Assembly (NCBI RefSeq): GCF_030704535.1
Contig: NC_081815.1
Coordinates: 3,730,501 to 3,794,500 of the forward strand
Direction of reading: 5' to 3'
DNA: 64,000 nucleotides
From: Vitis vinifera
Lineage: Eukaryota; Streptophyta; Magnoliopsida; Vitales; Vitaceae
Position numbers and translations under genes: made by a program. Under the pieces are notes generated by a model. It saw only the letters and a program-made list of their open reading frames with translations. It was not told where the DNA came from and made no database searches. This document shows, piece by piece, positions 1-11,523 of this stretch (position 1 is the stretch's first letter; every line of letters begins with the position of its first letter).

Positions 1-176
1 ATTCCCCACCAGCTTCAACTTCAACTTCATCTTCCTCCTCTGGGTCCAGTTCAAGTGCGGACTCAAAGGCAACTCCAACGAGCAATGGTGGAGGAAAGTT
101 GAAGTCGTTTGGGAGTGGAAGCTTGCTGATGATAATGGCTTCAATTGCATGGATGTTCATCTCAACTGCCAATTGA
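1..176 (+). CDS. 3' end of a GPI-anchored cell-surface protein gene (partial)
   Basis: The window opens inside a reading frame that ends in TGA at 174-176. The 57 visible codons give a Ser/Thr/Pro/Ala-rich stretch (many SSS runs), a short Gly/Lys spacer (GGGKLKSFGSG), and a hydrophobic tail (LLMIMASIAWMFIS) ending two residues after a Ser-Thr. A Ser-rich linker, small residues and a C-terminal hydrophobic tail are the usual GPI-attachment layout of plant lipid-transfer proteins (LTPG), phytocyanins, X8 proteins and arabinogalactan proteins. The fold domain lies left of the window, so I cannot choose among these. Another frame stays open to about 240, but its residues look like no known protein. 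The protein is expected on the outer face of the plasma membrane (inference). Confidence 0.6.
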   Translation, partial: SPPASTSTSSSSSGSSSSADSKATPTSNGGGKLKSFGSGSLLMIMASIAWMFISTAN

Positions 177-1025
177 TCCTTCATGGCTCACCTGAGGAGG
201 CAAAGTTAGGAGTTTGGAGAGGGAACACTAGTAGTAGGTAATTGATTCGGGGTTTTCCAGTTTGTTCCCTTTCTACTTTCATAAGATAATAAAATAAGAA
301 CAGTTGATCGGTTGATCTGTCCTGTGATGATCTTTGTGATGGAATGAGAAGATTATATAATGCAATCTAATTGGTGAATCAATGCTTAATTACTAAAAAG
401 TTTTACTCTTAAATTACAAGAACTAAAAATGTAGAATATTTACATAATCACGTAAATTAATCGTACATGATTAAATGATACTAACAATAGAAAATCACTA
501 TAAAGAATATATCAATTTGAGTCATCACAAAAAAAATAAGTGATTGATTGTTGCAACCAAGTCTTCCTATCTATGATCTTGATAACAACTATGGTGACTT
601 TATGAGAAAATAAAAATACCCTTTATCTAAATTAGGGAGGGGACTTAGCATAATTCAATATTAGGTTCTCATTGGGCCCTCCCATAATGGGCTTCAATGA
701 GACCCATAGTCTACACTTACCACTCAACTGAACTTCTACTCAAAAGATGCAAAACACAATCCAAATATGACCACTAGTTAATTGAGCTAATTATATAATA
801 GACTATCCATTAACCCTTTTTTTTTTCCAAATACAAATTATTTAATTAATGTTAGCCCATATAAAAATTATCAATAAAAAATTGAAAAGTGTATGATTAA
901 TTAATTTTTTGAATATAATTATGTATTATTTTACAAGCAATAAAGATATTTCTAGGAATTTTGCATTGTCATTAAACACTTTATTCTTCACAATTTCTAG
1001 AAATTTTGTATTACTTAGAACTAAT
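177..1025. other. AT-rich intergenic spacer
   Basis: This is the 3' flank of the first gene followed by AT-rich DNA. It contains poly-A/T runs and two near-identical short stretches with TTTCTAG and AATTTTG at about 949-966 and 994-1011. I see no coding signal. A short open frame at 909-1118 has no recognisable family. Confidence 0.5.
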
Positions 1026-1736
1026 GTTTTCAAAATCGGACCAGTCATTAAACAAAAAAAGTTACTTGTTCATGATTCATTTGTCGAATCGGCGATTGAA
1101 CCGCGATCAAATCGATGACATCATAGATATATATTTTATATATTATTAAAATTAATAAATAATTTACTTTTAAATCAAATATTTATTTAAAATTTAAAAA
1201 TTAGAATTTCATTTGAAAATCAACAAAAATTTCAATAAATTAAAATATCAATGTGCAATAAATAAACAAAAAATGAAAGAAAAAAAATCATAAATATTAA
1301 AATATTAAACATGACATTAAATTTATAATAAAAAAATTAAGACATTAAATATAAAACATAAAAATTAAATTTAAAAAAATAAAATAAAAATGGAAGTTTA
1401 ATCTGCAAGTGAAAGAGTTGGGGGAGGGAGGAAAGAGTATTTTGCTGTGTGGACAAGGCAAGCGCAGGCGTTGACAACTGCTACTGGAGCTAGGGTGCTG
1501 TGAGGGTGAGTTGGTTGGAGGCAACGGGTAAAAAAGATATTTTAATAGTCATCAAAACGATGTCATTTTGATGCTTAAAAAAAAATAAAAAAAATTGGTT
1601 GAACCGTTCGGTTCAAAGAGAACTAGCCGATTCATCCGATTCATCAGTTGAACTGTCAGTTCAATCGGTCTGATTCCAGTTCGACCATAATCCGGTCTAT
1701 TTCACTTGATCGAATCAGAACTGTGACTAGTTGAAA
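1026..1736. mobile_element. Non-autonomous hAT-like element with imperfect inverted ends (candidate)
   Basis: The left end reads GTTTTCAAAATCGGACCAGT and the right end, on the other strand, begins GTTTCAAC and later has GAATCAGACCGATTGAAC. Both ends are rich in ATCGG and GAACCG words, and the right end has a dense block of TCGGTTC/GAACCG motifs at 1600-1730. Many plant non-autonomous hAT elements carry ends of this type, from memory of the family style. The interior is AT-rich with no transposase. It holds the near-palindrome AAAACGATGTCATTTT at about 1555. I could not find a clean 8-bp target duplication, so the borders are approximate. Confidence 0.4.
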
Positions 1737-2040
1737 CCATGTTAGTGAGCATAACAATAAAAAGGCTTGCATTTTGATATCAAGTGCAATTTTCATGGTA
1801 GTTAACTGATTTATTATGCTTTGAAACACATTCAAGTAATCAGCTACCAAATTTCCTTTTTTTAACTTCATGTTCACTAACTTCTTTAGCAAAAACTTTC
1901 TTACCAACGATCTGTTTAAATATTGACTTCAACTTCTAAGAGAGATAATGGCATACACTAGTTTCATTTGCCACATGGTAAGAAGTTGTACTAGTTTATT
2001 ACAAGCAGTTGCCTTCTTTAATCCTGTTCATCTTCTTCTA
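1737..2040 (-). mobile_element. Ty1/copia retrotransposon fossil, Gag fragment
   Basis: The minus strand resembles the UBN2-type Gag of plant Ty1/copia elements. It shows a KL-x(n)-MKLKKG stretch, a V-x-DYLNVFQSIINQL helix and a QAFLLLCSL block in the family order. Only a few hundred bases remain. It is broken, with no pol domains or LTRs recognised nearby. The hAT-like unit abuts its Gag C-terminal side, so that element may have inserted into or beside it. The decay suggests it is old. Confidence 0.5.
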
Positions 2041-4351
2041 TTCACGGCTTAAAGTATATATCCTTAAGTCTACCTTCTTTATATTCAAGAGTGTCTAATA
2101 GATCTTTGATCGTGAGAAAATCTTTTATGATAGACTTTCATATAGGTTAATTCAGATTATTAATTAAGTTCTATCATTAACATAGAGGTAGCTTCAATTC
2201 ATTTCCATTACTATAAAAATATACCCTTGTTTCAACAAAATTAATCCCCTTATCATTACTCCAAAGCAAACATATTGTTGATATGTCGGTATGCTAGAGC
2301 AAATTAGAGTCCCTTTAACAGTTATTTTAGGAAGTGTTTTTAAACTTTTTAACACTATAAATTTTTTATTAAAAGAGTTATTTTTTAAGTGTCAAAAAGA
2401 TTAAAAATAATTATTATAATCACTATAAAACGAGCTCCTAATGATCAAGGGTTTTGATTCAATCATGTCAATTAAAAGAACTTATCACTATCCCTAAATG
2501 CCCAAATTCTTCAAGACAAAAGTAGTGTGAACGCTCCCAAATCCTCGTACCAGTGATTGTGTGTGCATGTTGGGCACTTGGCATGTTGTGTTCTTTTTCA
2601 TGCAAACATGTAGAATTTTTTAATTAATTTCCTTAATGTACACCAAGACCAAGAAAACAAGAAAATTAAACTAAGAAAGACTAAATCGGACAGGGTAACG
2701 GATTGGTTTGCAACTGATTCACTCAAGTTAAGTCAAATGGAGGTTGGAATAATGTAGGTTGACTAAATCGGCTTGCTTCATATGGTTTTTAATAAATTTC
2801 ATATGAGATTTTAGACTTAGATGATGAGAAAATTTTAAAATAATACAAATGTTACTCCCATAAATTTCATATTAATAATTACAATAAATAATAATGGCCA
2901 AAATAATTTTAATATTAATGATTATAATGAATAATATATAGTGGGTGAATTTATTTTATATTAGTAATTGCAATAATAATAAGATGTTACAATTTCAAAA
3001 TAACTTAATAAGTAAATTTTTTTAACCTTATTATTATCAACTAATAAAAATGGAATAGAAGTAAAATAAAATAAGAAAAATTTAGGGAGTCATTAAAACC
3101 ATTTATTTTTGTTATTTAATAAATCACAATAAATATAATAGGAAAATTATTAAAAGAAAAAAGTCATTAAAATCATTCATCTTCATTACTCTGTTAGTCA
3201 CAATAGACCATATCAATTTAATAGATATCTCGCATTTTTCTTTAGAACCCACCAACATACAAAATCAATTTTCCATATAAAATAATAGATAATTAAAAAA
3301 ATGATATACATCCAAAGAAAAATAAATAAATAGGATAAGTGCCAATTTAATCTATCAATAGTTAGAATAAGAATAAAAGTTAAATGAGTTTGTGATATTA
3401 AATAAGTGGATGTTACACAAATAGTAATGAAGACTAAATCGAATGGTTTTATGGTATTAAATAAATGGATGTTACACATAAAAATTTGATATTAATAATT
3501 GTAATAAATAATAAGAGGAAGTGATGTTAGAATGATAAAAATAATTTAGAAACTTATAAAATTAAGGAAAGAGAAAAACAAATGATATAATAGGGGTATT
3601 TTAGGAAGGAAAAAAGTGTAAAACATCTTGTATTATTATAGATAGATAATGACATGAATAAGAAAATGTGAAAAGTGGGTTTTAACTCACTAATATGAAA
3701 ATATTTGCAAAAAAATAACCTCAAATTTTTTCAATCAGTATTATCTTTATTTATTTAAAAATAATTTGAAATACATGTAATTTTTAATAAATTTGTCATG
3801 TTATTTTACGTAAATGTTTCCCTTCCTTTTAGATAAATTATAAATTTTATTTCCAACAAAACTCAAACTTATCTACGGTCTATCAGGGTTTCACTACTTC
3901 TAACATCCATACTCTTCAAACTATCTTACTTTTACTGTAAGATGTTTGTTTATAAAGAGAAAAAAAAAATCTAACTTTTCTCACGGGTATTTGCTTTTAA
4001 AGAAAAAAAATCCCAAATAATAATAATAATAATAATAATAATATCTAAAAAAAAGAAAAATATTTATGTGGAAGACTCTTGTTGTTAACTGATGTTGATA
4101 ATATAACAAGTAAAAAGAGCAATTTAGGGAATAATTAAATGAATCATTTAAAAGTACATATATTTAGAATTATTTTTAAATAGATGATGATAATACATTT
4201 AAAAAATTTGAGATTTTTTTTCATATATTTTTACAATAGCAAGTCAGCACCCACTTTTTCAGAAAATTTTAAAATTCTAATTTAAGGAACTAACAATAAA
4301 AAATATTTTGTTTTAGATGAGTTCAATTTCAACCTTACAAATAATAAAAAT
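2041..4351. other. AT-rich gene-free spacer
   Basis: I recognise no gene here. The DNA is strongly AT-rich. A phrase like ATTAATAATTACAATAAATA recurs near 2870, 2925, 2960 and 3490. A (TAA)n microsatellite lies at about 4017-4042. Open frames such as the one on the minus strand at 3213-3479 are low-complexity and hydrophobic by composition, and I do not call them genes. Confidence 0.5.
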
Positions 4352-5929
4352 ACTTCTGTGGACCCCGCATTTCGATTGCTAGATGCGTTTCCCACTCGAA
4401 TGGCGAGCTCGATTTTTATTTGAAAAGTTGATTTTTATTGATTATTTGAAAATGACTTGGAGTCGCCACTTATTTTTGTTTTATTTTTAAAGGGTAAACA
4501 AAATAAGAAAGAAAAACCCTAAGTGTGACTCCTTATTTTGGAAAAGGCGGTCTATGAAAAACCGGATCGGGTTCGGGGGTCAGGTTACTTATCGGGAAGG
4601 TACGGTAAAGACCGTAGCACCCCTTTAAGTCCCTAAAGTCGAGTCTCTACTAATAAAATGAAGTAATCGTGGCAATCAATAAGAACATCAATGAATACTC
4701 AAATCGAATCATGCACATATGAGAAACAGAATATGTATAGAAAATAACCAGAATATGAGTGGATGCGTACCTGGGTAGCAAACGGCAACGCGTTATCATG
4801 GAACAGGGTTAGTGAATTAACACAGAATGATCATATGATATAGCATACATGTCACTAAACTAAATACAAAATCACCAATAGCACATGTGTCATTTCACTC
4901 AATTTTATTTTAAAGAAAATTTATTTGATGTTGGGCCCCCACCAAAACCCGTTTATTTTGCATGAACCAAATTCGTAAATTCCATCATTAGGAATTACAA
5001 AATTTGATTCTTGCTTATTTTAAAACATTTTAAAAAAACAAAAGAGATGTGAAAATGGTTTGCCAAGAAGAAGAGTGGCAGCAAAATTTTATTGGAAAAA
5101 TGGATTTTTGGAACCTAAGAAAAAAACTAAGGATGAAAAATGGATGAGTTTGAATTATTTGAAAATCGACATTAAAAAATTATTTGCAAGAAAGGTGTCA
5201 GGAAATTATTTTTTAAACCAAAAGATTGAGGGAATGGGAGGTGACACGTGGCCCAAAAGGTAGCCATGCAGCTGGGTGTACGTATGACTGGTCACCAGGT
5301 CAGTCAATGGCTTTGTGAGACTCTACTGAACATTGGGATCCCATCCTTCATGGCCTTCAAGATCATCACTGCCTTCACCATCAATACCAGTCATCCTCTA
5401 TCTGCCATGTGTACAATTCCCACCTCTGCTGAAATCTCAGATCTTCACTCATGTTAGTACTTGGGTAATCACAACTGTGTAACTATGTGCTCAATCCCCG
5501 GGAGAGTCCGACCATAAATGACTAGACCCACTTATCATCAGAGTTTCAGCTGCTTGTTTGGAGAATGAGATCAGTTTGATAGAAGGGTTTCCACTGCAAC
5601 TGCACCTTGAACTTGTTTGAAAGATTGTACCATGATTCTAGCATTCATTGCTTCGTCTATTCTCGGATCTTTTGGCAAAACTGGAGCTTTTGGGATAATA
5701 TCAATCCAAACCGAAACAAAACCAGCAACAGTACAATATAAGGAATGCTTTCCCTTCTTTTCTGCTAGGAAGCCTTTGTACACAGCCAAATTTACCTTTG
5801 CCCAAAAGATTCTGTGATTAAAACCCATCTATAGCCTCTGCAAGTTCTTCATATTGGAACCGTATTCTCGAATTGCTGTCCACTAAGATATTTTCTTCTA
5901 GTTGAGTGGAGACTACCAGGTATGGAGGG

Positions 5930-6345
5930 TGTCCAGGCTAGGAACCAGTCAAAACTAACCACATATACACCAAGGTGGCCAGGCACTGTGAACGCCAAGC
6001 ACGTGGGAGATGGAACTAAAGGGTAAATGATGAATGATGGGCGGTAAAGGTGATAAGTGGGATGGTGGTACAATGTAGGGATATAACGGGTATGAGGGGT
6101 ATGGCAATATATATGTAGGAGTTGGTGATATGCAGGGGTATGGAAGGGTAGTGGACATGAGGATAGGAATTGTGAAAGTGAGAGGAAGATGTCGGCATGA
6201 AACGGGTAATGGAAAGGGTTAAATGGGTTTAGAAAGAAGTGGTGGCATGCATGGGCATGGAAATGGGTATATGCATGGGTATGATAGCAATGGGTGGGGA
6301 CATGATGACGAACTGTAGGCATGATATGGTAATGGGAGTGTGAAG
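5930..6345. repeat. G-rich, C-poor degenerate tandem region inside the LTR-type unit
   Basis: For about 400 bp the plus strand is rich in G and poor in C, with recurring GGGTAT, ATGGGTAT, GCATGGG and GGGTAATGG words. It looks like a decayed short-unit tandem repeat. The strand bias keeps a 157-codon frame open on the minus strand (5849-6322), rich in His, Pro and Tyr. I regard that frame as a by-product of composition. Confidence 0.5.
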
Positions 6346-6444
6346 GATAGCCTTGGATGCATGCATAATAATCACGTACACATGGGACCCATGAGCAGGT
6401 AAGAATTTTGGATTTTAATGGAGACTTTTGAGGGAACTTAGGGT

Positions 6445-7010
6445 GACGTGTTGCTCTTTATATTCTTTAACATTTCTAAGGCCTTGTCAGTCAACCCAAC
6501 TTTCAGATACCCACTCGCTGTAGCTGAATACATATTCTAATCAACAGAAATATGGGGATTCTCCCCCATCCGATTCAAGAACCCTTCCATTGCAGAAATA
6601 TCAGATGCCACAACATAAGCAAACACGTGATTCCTTACTGTGAATGCATCACATGGAATTGCTTTCCTTTGCATTTCTTGAATCAATGCCTCAGTCTTGC
6701 CATGATTTCCAGTTTGAGAGTAAACGTGGATCAACATATTGTAAGGAAAAGATGATATTGCAAAGTTCATCTTTCTCATTTTCTGCATAGTGGCTTCTGC
6801 TTTCTACACAGATTTCTCTTACACACAGCCACTGAGAAGAGCACCATACGCACTGGAAGTCTCTGCCTACCCTTGTCCATGAATCATGAGGATCAAGTCC
6901 AATCTGATTGCTGCCTCACTCGGAGTTGATGTGCAATACCGACAGTCAGTCATACATGGAGATATCTCTTGGGCATGATGGAAGCGTCTGAACTCTTTCA
7001 TGATCCGAAC
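6445..7010 (-). pseudogene. Captured fragment of a P-class PPR-protein gene
   Basis: On the minus strand, stretches in the right order resemble plant mitochondrial P-class PPR proteins of the At4g21705/At1g60770 type, recognised from memory. They are a FRRFHHAQEIS-like segment near 6960-7000, an AAIRLDLI segment near 6910, and one open piece at 6537-6788 with PYNMLIHVYSQTGNHGK and ALIQEMQ, which is a clear PPR helix pair. GYLKVGLTDKALEML follows near 6460-6510. The pieces are degenerate and no intact PPR gene remains. It lies wholly inside the LTR-type unit at 4357-8216, so it was most likely picked up by that element. Confidence 0.7.
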
Positions 7011-7779
7011 AAGTGATTGGAGTTGGGGTTTGCTAACTATTTACCCTTCTTCTGTGCATTGATTGAGGAGTGGTGAAATCGAAGCCTTAGGGTAAAAAAA
7101 TTAAACGATATCCTTGCCCTTGGGAAATTGTCACTCCTCCAACAACACAAACGCGACAAAATCATGGATCTGATCCCCAGAATACGTCCTCTACCACCAT
7201 GGACAACTTGAGAATCCAGACATATTAAAGCCAATACCCTCTTCTTCACACATAAGGAGCAACCTCCTCATGATCAAATACTAGGAACAGAGGAGGGTTG
7301 CAAAACAGAGCACAGAGCAAGAACAAAAAAGACTCATGAAAGCTGCGTTTCATATTTCACTTAACGAGCTTATGACGCAGAGGTGGATAAAAAAAACAAA
7401 ATGGGATTTCAAATAGTTTGCAAAGAGATCGAAATTAAAACAAGATGACCGACAACTCATAAAACAGAGTCCAGAAGACAAGTTAGAAACCAAATGCAGG
7501 ATGAGGGTGAGCGAACACAAATATTGAAAGAAAATAGGTAGGATTCTCACCTGCTTGCATAGATATGTCAAGATAGAAACTCATGATAACCAGTAAACAT
7601 AATAAAATGCCATGAACACAAAAGAAACCTCAGATTACATGAATAATACCTGTATCACCCTCTTCCAAGGCTATTCCTCCGTGTCTTTCTTCAAACAGCT
7701 TTCATGAACTCTCTCTAACCAGCTGAAAATATCCCTCCACTGCTCATTTACCCTCTCAAAGATCCCTGCTCCAGACTAT

Positions 7780-8130
7780 GGATCCTTCCTTACCCTCAGA
7801 CTCTTTTTTTCTCAAAAATATCTCTCAAACCAACCTCAAAACCACCCTCCAGCTCCAGAAATATGCTCTGTCTCTTCTTCTCGCTTGCCTCCCTCGCTTC
7901 TCAAGCTAAACTATCCTCCTCTCCAGCTCCAGGAACCTCCCCCCTTCCCCAAAGCTCTCTGCCCCTCTCCCAAATATCTCTAACGGCCTGCCCAGAGCTC
8001 CTGCCAACAGCCCAGGTACCTCCCCTCCACCCTGCCAGACGACCTCCTTTCCTATAACAGAAAACCTTTTTCCCTTCTAGAAGATTCTTTCCCTTTACAG
8101 GTGTCTTCCCCTGATTAGTCCATCAATTCC
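7780..8130. other. Pyrimidine-rich stretch near the right end of the LTR-type unit
   Basis: The plus strand is C/T-rich with repeated CTCCAGCTCCAG, CTCTCC and CCTCCC words, then falls back to mixed sequence before the GGGGTCTACA end. Transcription signals may sit here if the unit is an LTR, but I see no clear TATA or polyadenylation arrangement. Confidence 0.3.
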
Positions 8131-8221
8131 ACTATAGTGATCCCATATTGACTAATCCGGGAATGACACGTGGCCAGAATGAGCTGCATGAAATAGCACC
8201 CAAATAGGGGTCTACAACTTC

Positions 8222-8785
8222 TTTATAAATTAAATAGAATTTTTTTTCATAAATTTACTGTTTATTGTATTAAAAAGATTCTTTGATAAAATCTTTTATT
8301 TTATTAGAAAAATAATAAAATTGAAAAAAAAAAAAAAAGCACTTGGAAATTTTCAAATTCAGTTGTATGTCTTGTCATAAATATTTAACCAAATCCTATT
8401 ATTAAACAACTTGAATGATTCTTTGATGGTATAGTTTTTAGTTTTAAATAATTTAAAATAAATGTTGGCAAACATTCTTAAAAAAGGGAAATTCACCAAA
8501 AAAAAATTATTTTTAATTTTTAAATGGCTAATTCTTTTGTCAAAGGCCCCCTTCATTGTTGAATTACTCATCCATCAAGAAACTAGCAATATGGCAGGTT
8601 TTGAAATTTTCTGTATATCATACAAGGCTGTGATAGAAACTAGACAATCTCAACTGTACAGACCAGATCCAGTTTATGGCCAATAACACAGGGATCAGTT
8701 GAAAAATGGTTATTTCAACTTGAGAAGAATACTTTCATCCTTAGACACATTAAATTTTGATTGGAAGTTTTAACCCATAAATCTT
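8222..8785. other. Spacer and 3' flank of the RING-H2 gene
   Basis: An AT-rich spacer with a 14-bp poly-A run near 8324 leads into the presumed 3' UTR of the minus-strand RING-H2 gene. I see no separate gene. Confidence 0.5.
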
Positions 8786-11523
8786 TCATCGTTGCTGGGA
8801 GGAGTTTGATGAAGATGGCAAACTCCCAGTATTCTCACCAACCTCGCATTTGCAGAGGGGACAGGATGCATTGATCTTCAGCCATTTATCCACACACTCA
8901 CTATGGAAGAAATGAGAGCAAGGCAGCTCCCTCAGCTCATCATCATCTGCATATCTTGTCAAGCAAATGCAACAAACCTGCACAGATTAAAAATAGTCCC
9001 TGTTCATCAAAACCCAACTGTTAAGAAGATAATTGAAGTAAAGATGGTAAGTATGCAGGTCTAGTACGGGTCAGGGTCACAAACACAGGAAGAAAATCTT
9101 ATTGCTTTGCCACCCCGCTCCTGTATAGGATATTGAGATTCCAGAATTGTCACCATTTCGTTTTAGAATTTAGGGCTCATCAAACCCATCATTGCTCCAT
9201 CCCGAGTCAGGCATTAGTAGGGACAGATCAGGGCTGGATGAGGCCTAAAACAGACTTGTATACCCGGCTATGCATGGTTATAAGGCAGCAGCATTTCAGG
9301 CTACACTTCCCTAATCACATCACAGAATATGAAACCTAGACAAGCATCTCACGACTTACAGCATCTTCCCCTGAGATAGCGCGCTCCTTTTCTGTTCCCG
9401 CTCCCACAACCCCACCTTCAACTCCAGAACTAATTTCTCCACTGTTGCCACTTCCATTTTTCTTCAACTTGAATTTGTAGGTTGGTAAAGCATTAATAGA
9501 TTCTGCACTGGCTCCTCTAACTTGGCTCAGATCCCCATGGCCAAGAATTGAAATTATACAAGGCAAGCAGCAGCATATCATTGCACATAGAATGAAAGGC
9601 ATAGCGTATCCAATACAGCTAAAGGTAAGAAACACAATACATAACCTGCAAGCAATCCCAAGAAACAGGTTGGATTTTCATGCAGAGTGAAAATAAAGGG
9701 TCAATATGTAAGCAAGAATTGACTAATACCTGTACAAATTTGGAGCTGCGGTAAAAGAGGAGTGTCCTCCAAAAATCCATACATTACCAACCACAAACCA
9801 CACAGCAAAGAAGCAATCCAGGGCCATCTTATAGTAGTCTGCTAATACACTGAGCCTGTGGAGAAGAATAGATATTACCAGGGAAACTACATCTTTTCAT
9901 AATTAAGATTCTAATACAAAGCATGCATAGAAACACAGTTTTACAAACACTATGTAGATCCCAATTAAGAATGAGAATTGTCACATCACACACAAACCTG
10001 GGCAAAGCATGTAAGATGTGGGCATTTGTGTGTGCATATACATATGTCAAGTCCATACAACCACAAAATCTTCAGGACAATGGATTGACTGAATTGGTTC
10101 ATGATGTATCATATTTTTTACATCATGGGTTTAAATCAAGTATTCAAAACACATTATATCGAAAAGAAACAGATTCAAGTGTTTAAAGAAACATCTAAAG
10201 AACTAAAATATCTAATACATAAATGCATTCGTGCCCATGTATATGTACAACTCTATACATATACACGCACATGTATATCAACATTATTGACATAGTAAAT
10301 TGAAACTAATCCAAAACTTTTATACAAGGAAAGCAGCCTAGTTAAGACCAGTCGGGATTCAATGTATTATTTCCACCATCTGAGAAGAAATAGGATGCAC
10401 CTGTTTCTGAAGAAAGTGAGTATTCTCTCTTCAGAAGTTATACTTAGATGTAACACATCAGAGATCTATTATAAATTCCAATTGAAGAATGGTTTTGAGT
10501 TGCAAGCATCTGAGTGCAAGAAATGGTAGTTATAATTTAATGAGAGAATGAATTTAGAGAGAAATGGTTAATAAATTGGGAGCTACTCCAATAACTAAAA
10601 CAAATTTAAGCTATACCTCTCATCAAATCCAGAAATGTCTCAAATCCATATTAATGCCTCAAGTCTCTTTCTGACATATTAATGTAATCAAATGAACTGG
10701 GTAGAACAGCACAAAGCACTTCTGGTAAATGACTGAATGCTAAAATAGAATTCTAGGAAAATCCCTATCCCCAATCAATAGACATTGACCAATGTAGAAT
10801 TAGATGAAAATATACCACAACCAACAAATAAACAAGTGGTTACCTAGCATTTGAAGCACCCATAGTATGACCATTCCAAGTGTTTGTAGACGCATCTGGG
10901 AGATTTTCCTCTGCTGCAGACCGGGTCAATGAGATAGTTATGTACGAATTAGATTCCAATGTAGTACTTCCTTGTGATGAACCCTGAAGCATATGATTTA
11001 AACCTTGCTCACCATCATGGTTGCGGCGAAGATAACGCCAGAAAAGAATAGGAAGGCTTGCTGCACATCCAGCTGCATAACCCACAACCCAAGCAAACAA
11101 CGGAGTTTGTGGTTTCTCATCTCTTGACAAGGACAATACTACTATGGATGCAACAATCAGGCTTGTAGTGAAAACTATCTCAATGGAAATCCATAACCCT
11201 GAATTAAACGGACTCCAGCGACGACGCCCTGGCCCATGAGCTCTGGTTATGATTGAAGAATTCCTAGACTCTGATACATCGGAGGAAGATGGGGAAGATT
11301 GAGATATGGGGACCCAAGCGTCAGTTAATGGTCTATTTTCATGGTGGGTTGGATTTGAAACATGAGCAGAATCTTCATCAGATGAGCTTGATGAGGAAGC
11401 ATCACTAGCACTGACTATGTCAACAATGTGCTCATGATTCTCATAGTTTTCTGGCCGTTCCATGAGCAAAGGATACCTGTCAGTTTGGCTCTCGCAACTT
11501 GGTTCTTGAGAAGAAACAGCCAT
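8786..11523 (-). CDS. Membrane-bound RING-H2 E3 ubiquitin ligase (At1g12760/At1g63170-like)
   Basis: Four coding exons on the minus strand join in frame with GT-AG borders: 11523-10844, 9855-9730, 9645-9360 and 8977-8786, giving 427 residues. The first exon starts MAVSSQEP and has an acidic Ser-rich region (about 40-55). Four hydrophobic segments follow, at about 110-132, 143-164, 237-257 and 271-301. The last exon is a C-terminal RING-H2: C366-x2-C369, C384-x-H386, H389-x2-C392, C403-x2-C406, with Trp396. Length and layout match the plant family named in the call, which transfers ubiquitin from E2 to substrates at endomembranes or the plasma membrane. A CTGTTTCAG just before the start looks like a splice acceptor, so the leader probably has an intron. 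Substrates are unknown. Borders were read by eye. Confidence 0.92.

Larger units (their letters stand above)
4357..8216. mobile_element. LTR-type unit, 3.86 kb, TG...CA ends and 5-bp target duplication (probable long solo LTR)
   Basis: The unit starts TGTGGACCCC and ends GGGGTCTACA, so it has TG...CA termini within a 10-bp imperfect inverted repeat. It is flanked by the direct repeat ACTTC at 4352-4356 and 8217-8221. This is the signature of an LTR insertion. I find no second copy of either end inside, no primer-binding site next to the end and no gag/pol protein. A solo LTR or a non-coding LTR-derived element fits best. The first 300 bp (GACTTGGAGTCGCCACTT, then GGTCAGGTTACTTATCGGG) are a sequence I associate with repeated DNA in many eudicots. 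LTRs this long are known from the Tat/Ogre lineage of Ty3/gypsy, but that assignment is inference. The intact target duplication suggests a moderately young insertion. Confidence 0.65.

Noticed and set aside
909-1118. 69-codon frame on the plus strand
   Set aside because: AT-rich, no family, and it runs into the inverted-repeat element.
5849-6322. 157-codon open frame on the minus strand rich in His, Pro and Tyr
   Set aside because: It lies in a strand-biased repetitive region inside the LTR-type unit, has no domain, and overlapping frames are open for the same compositional reason.
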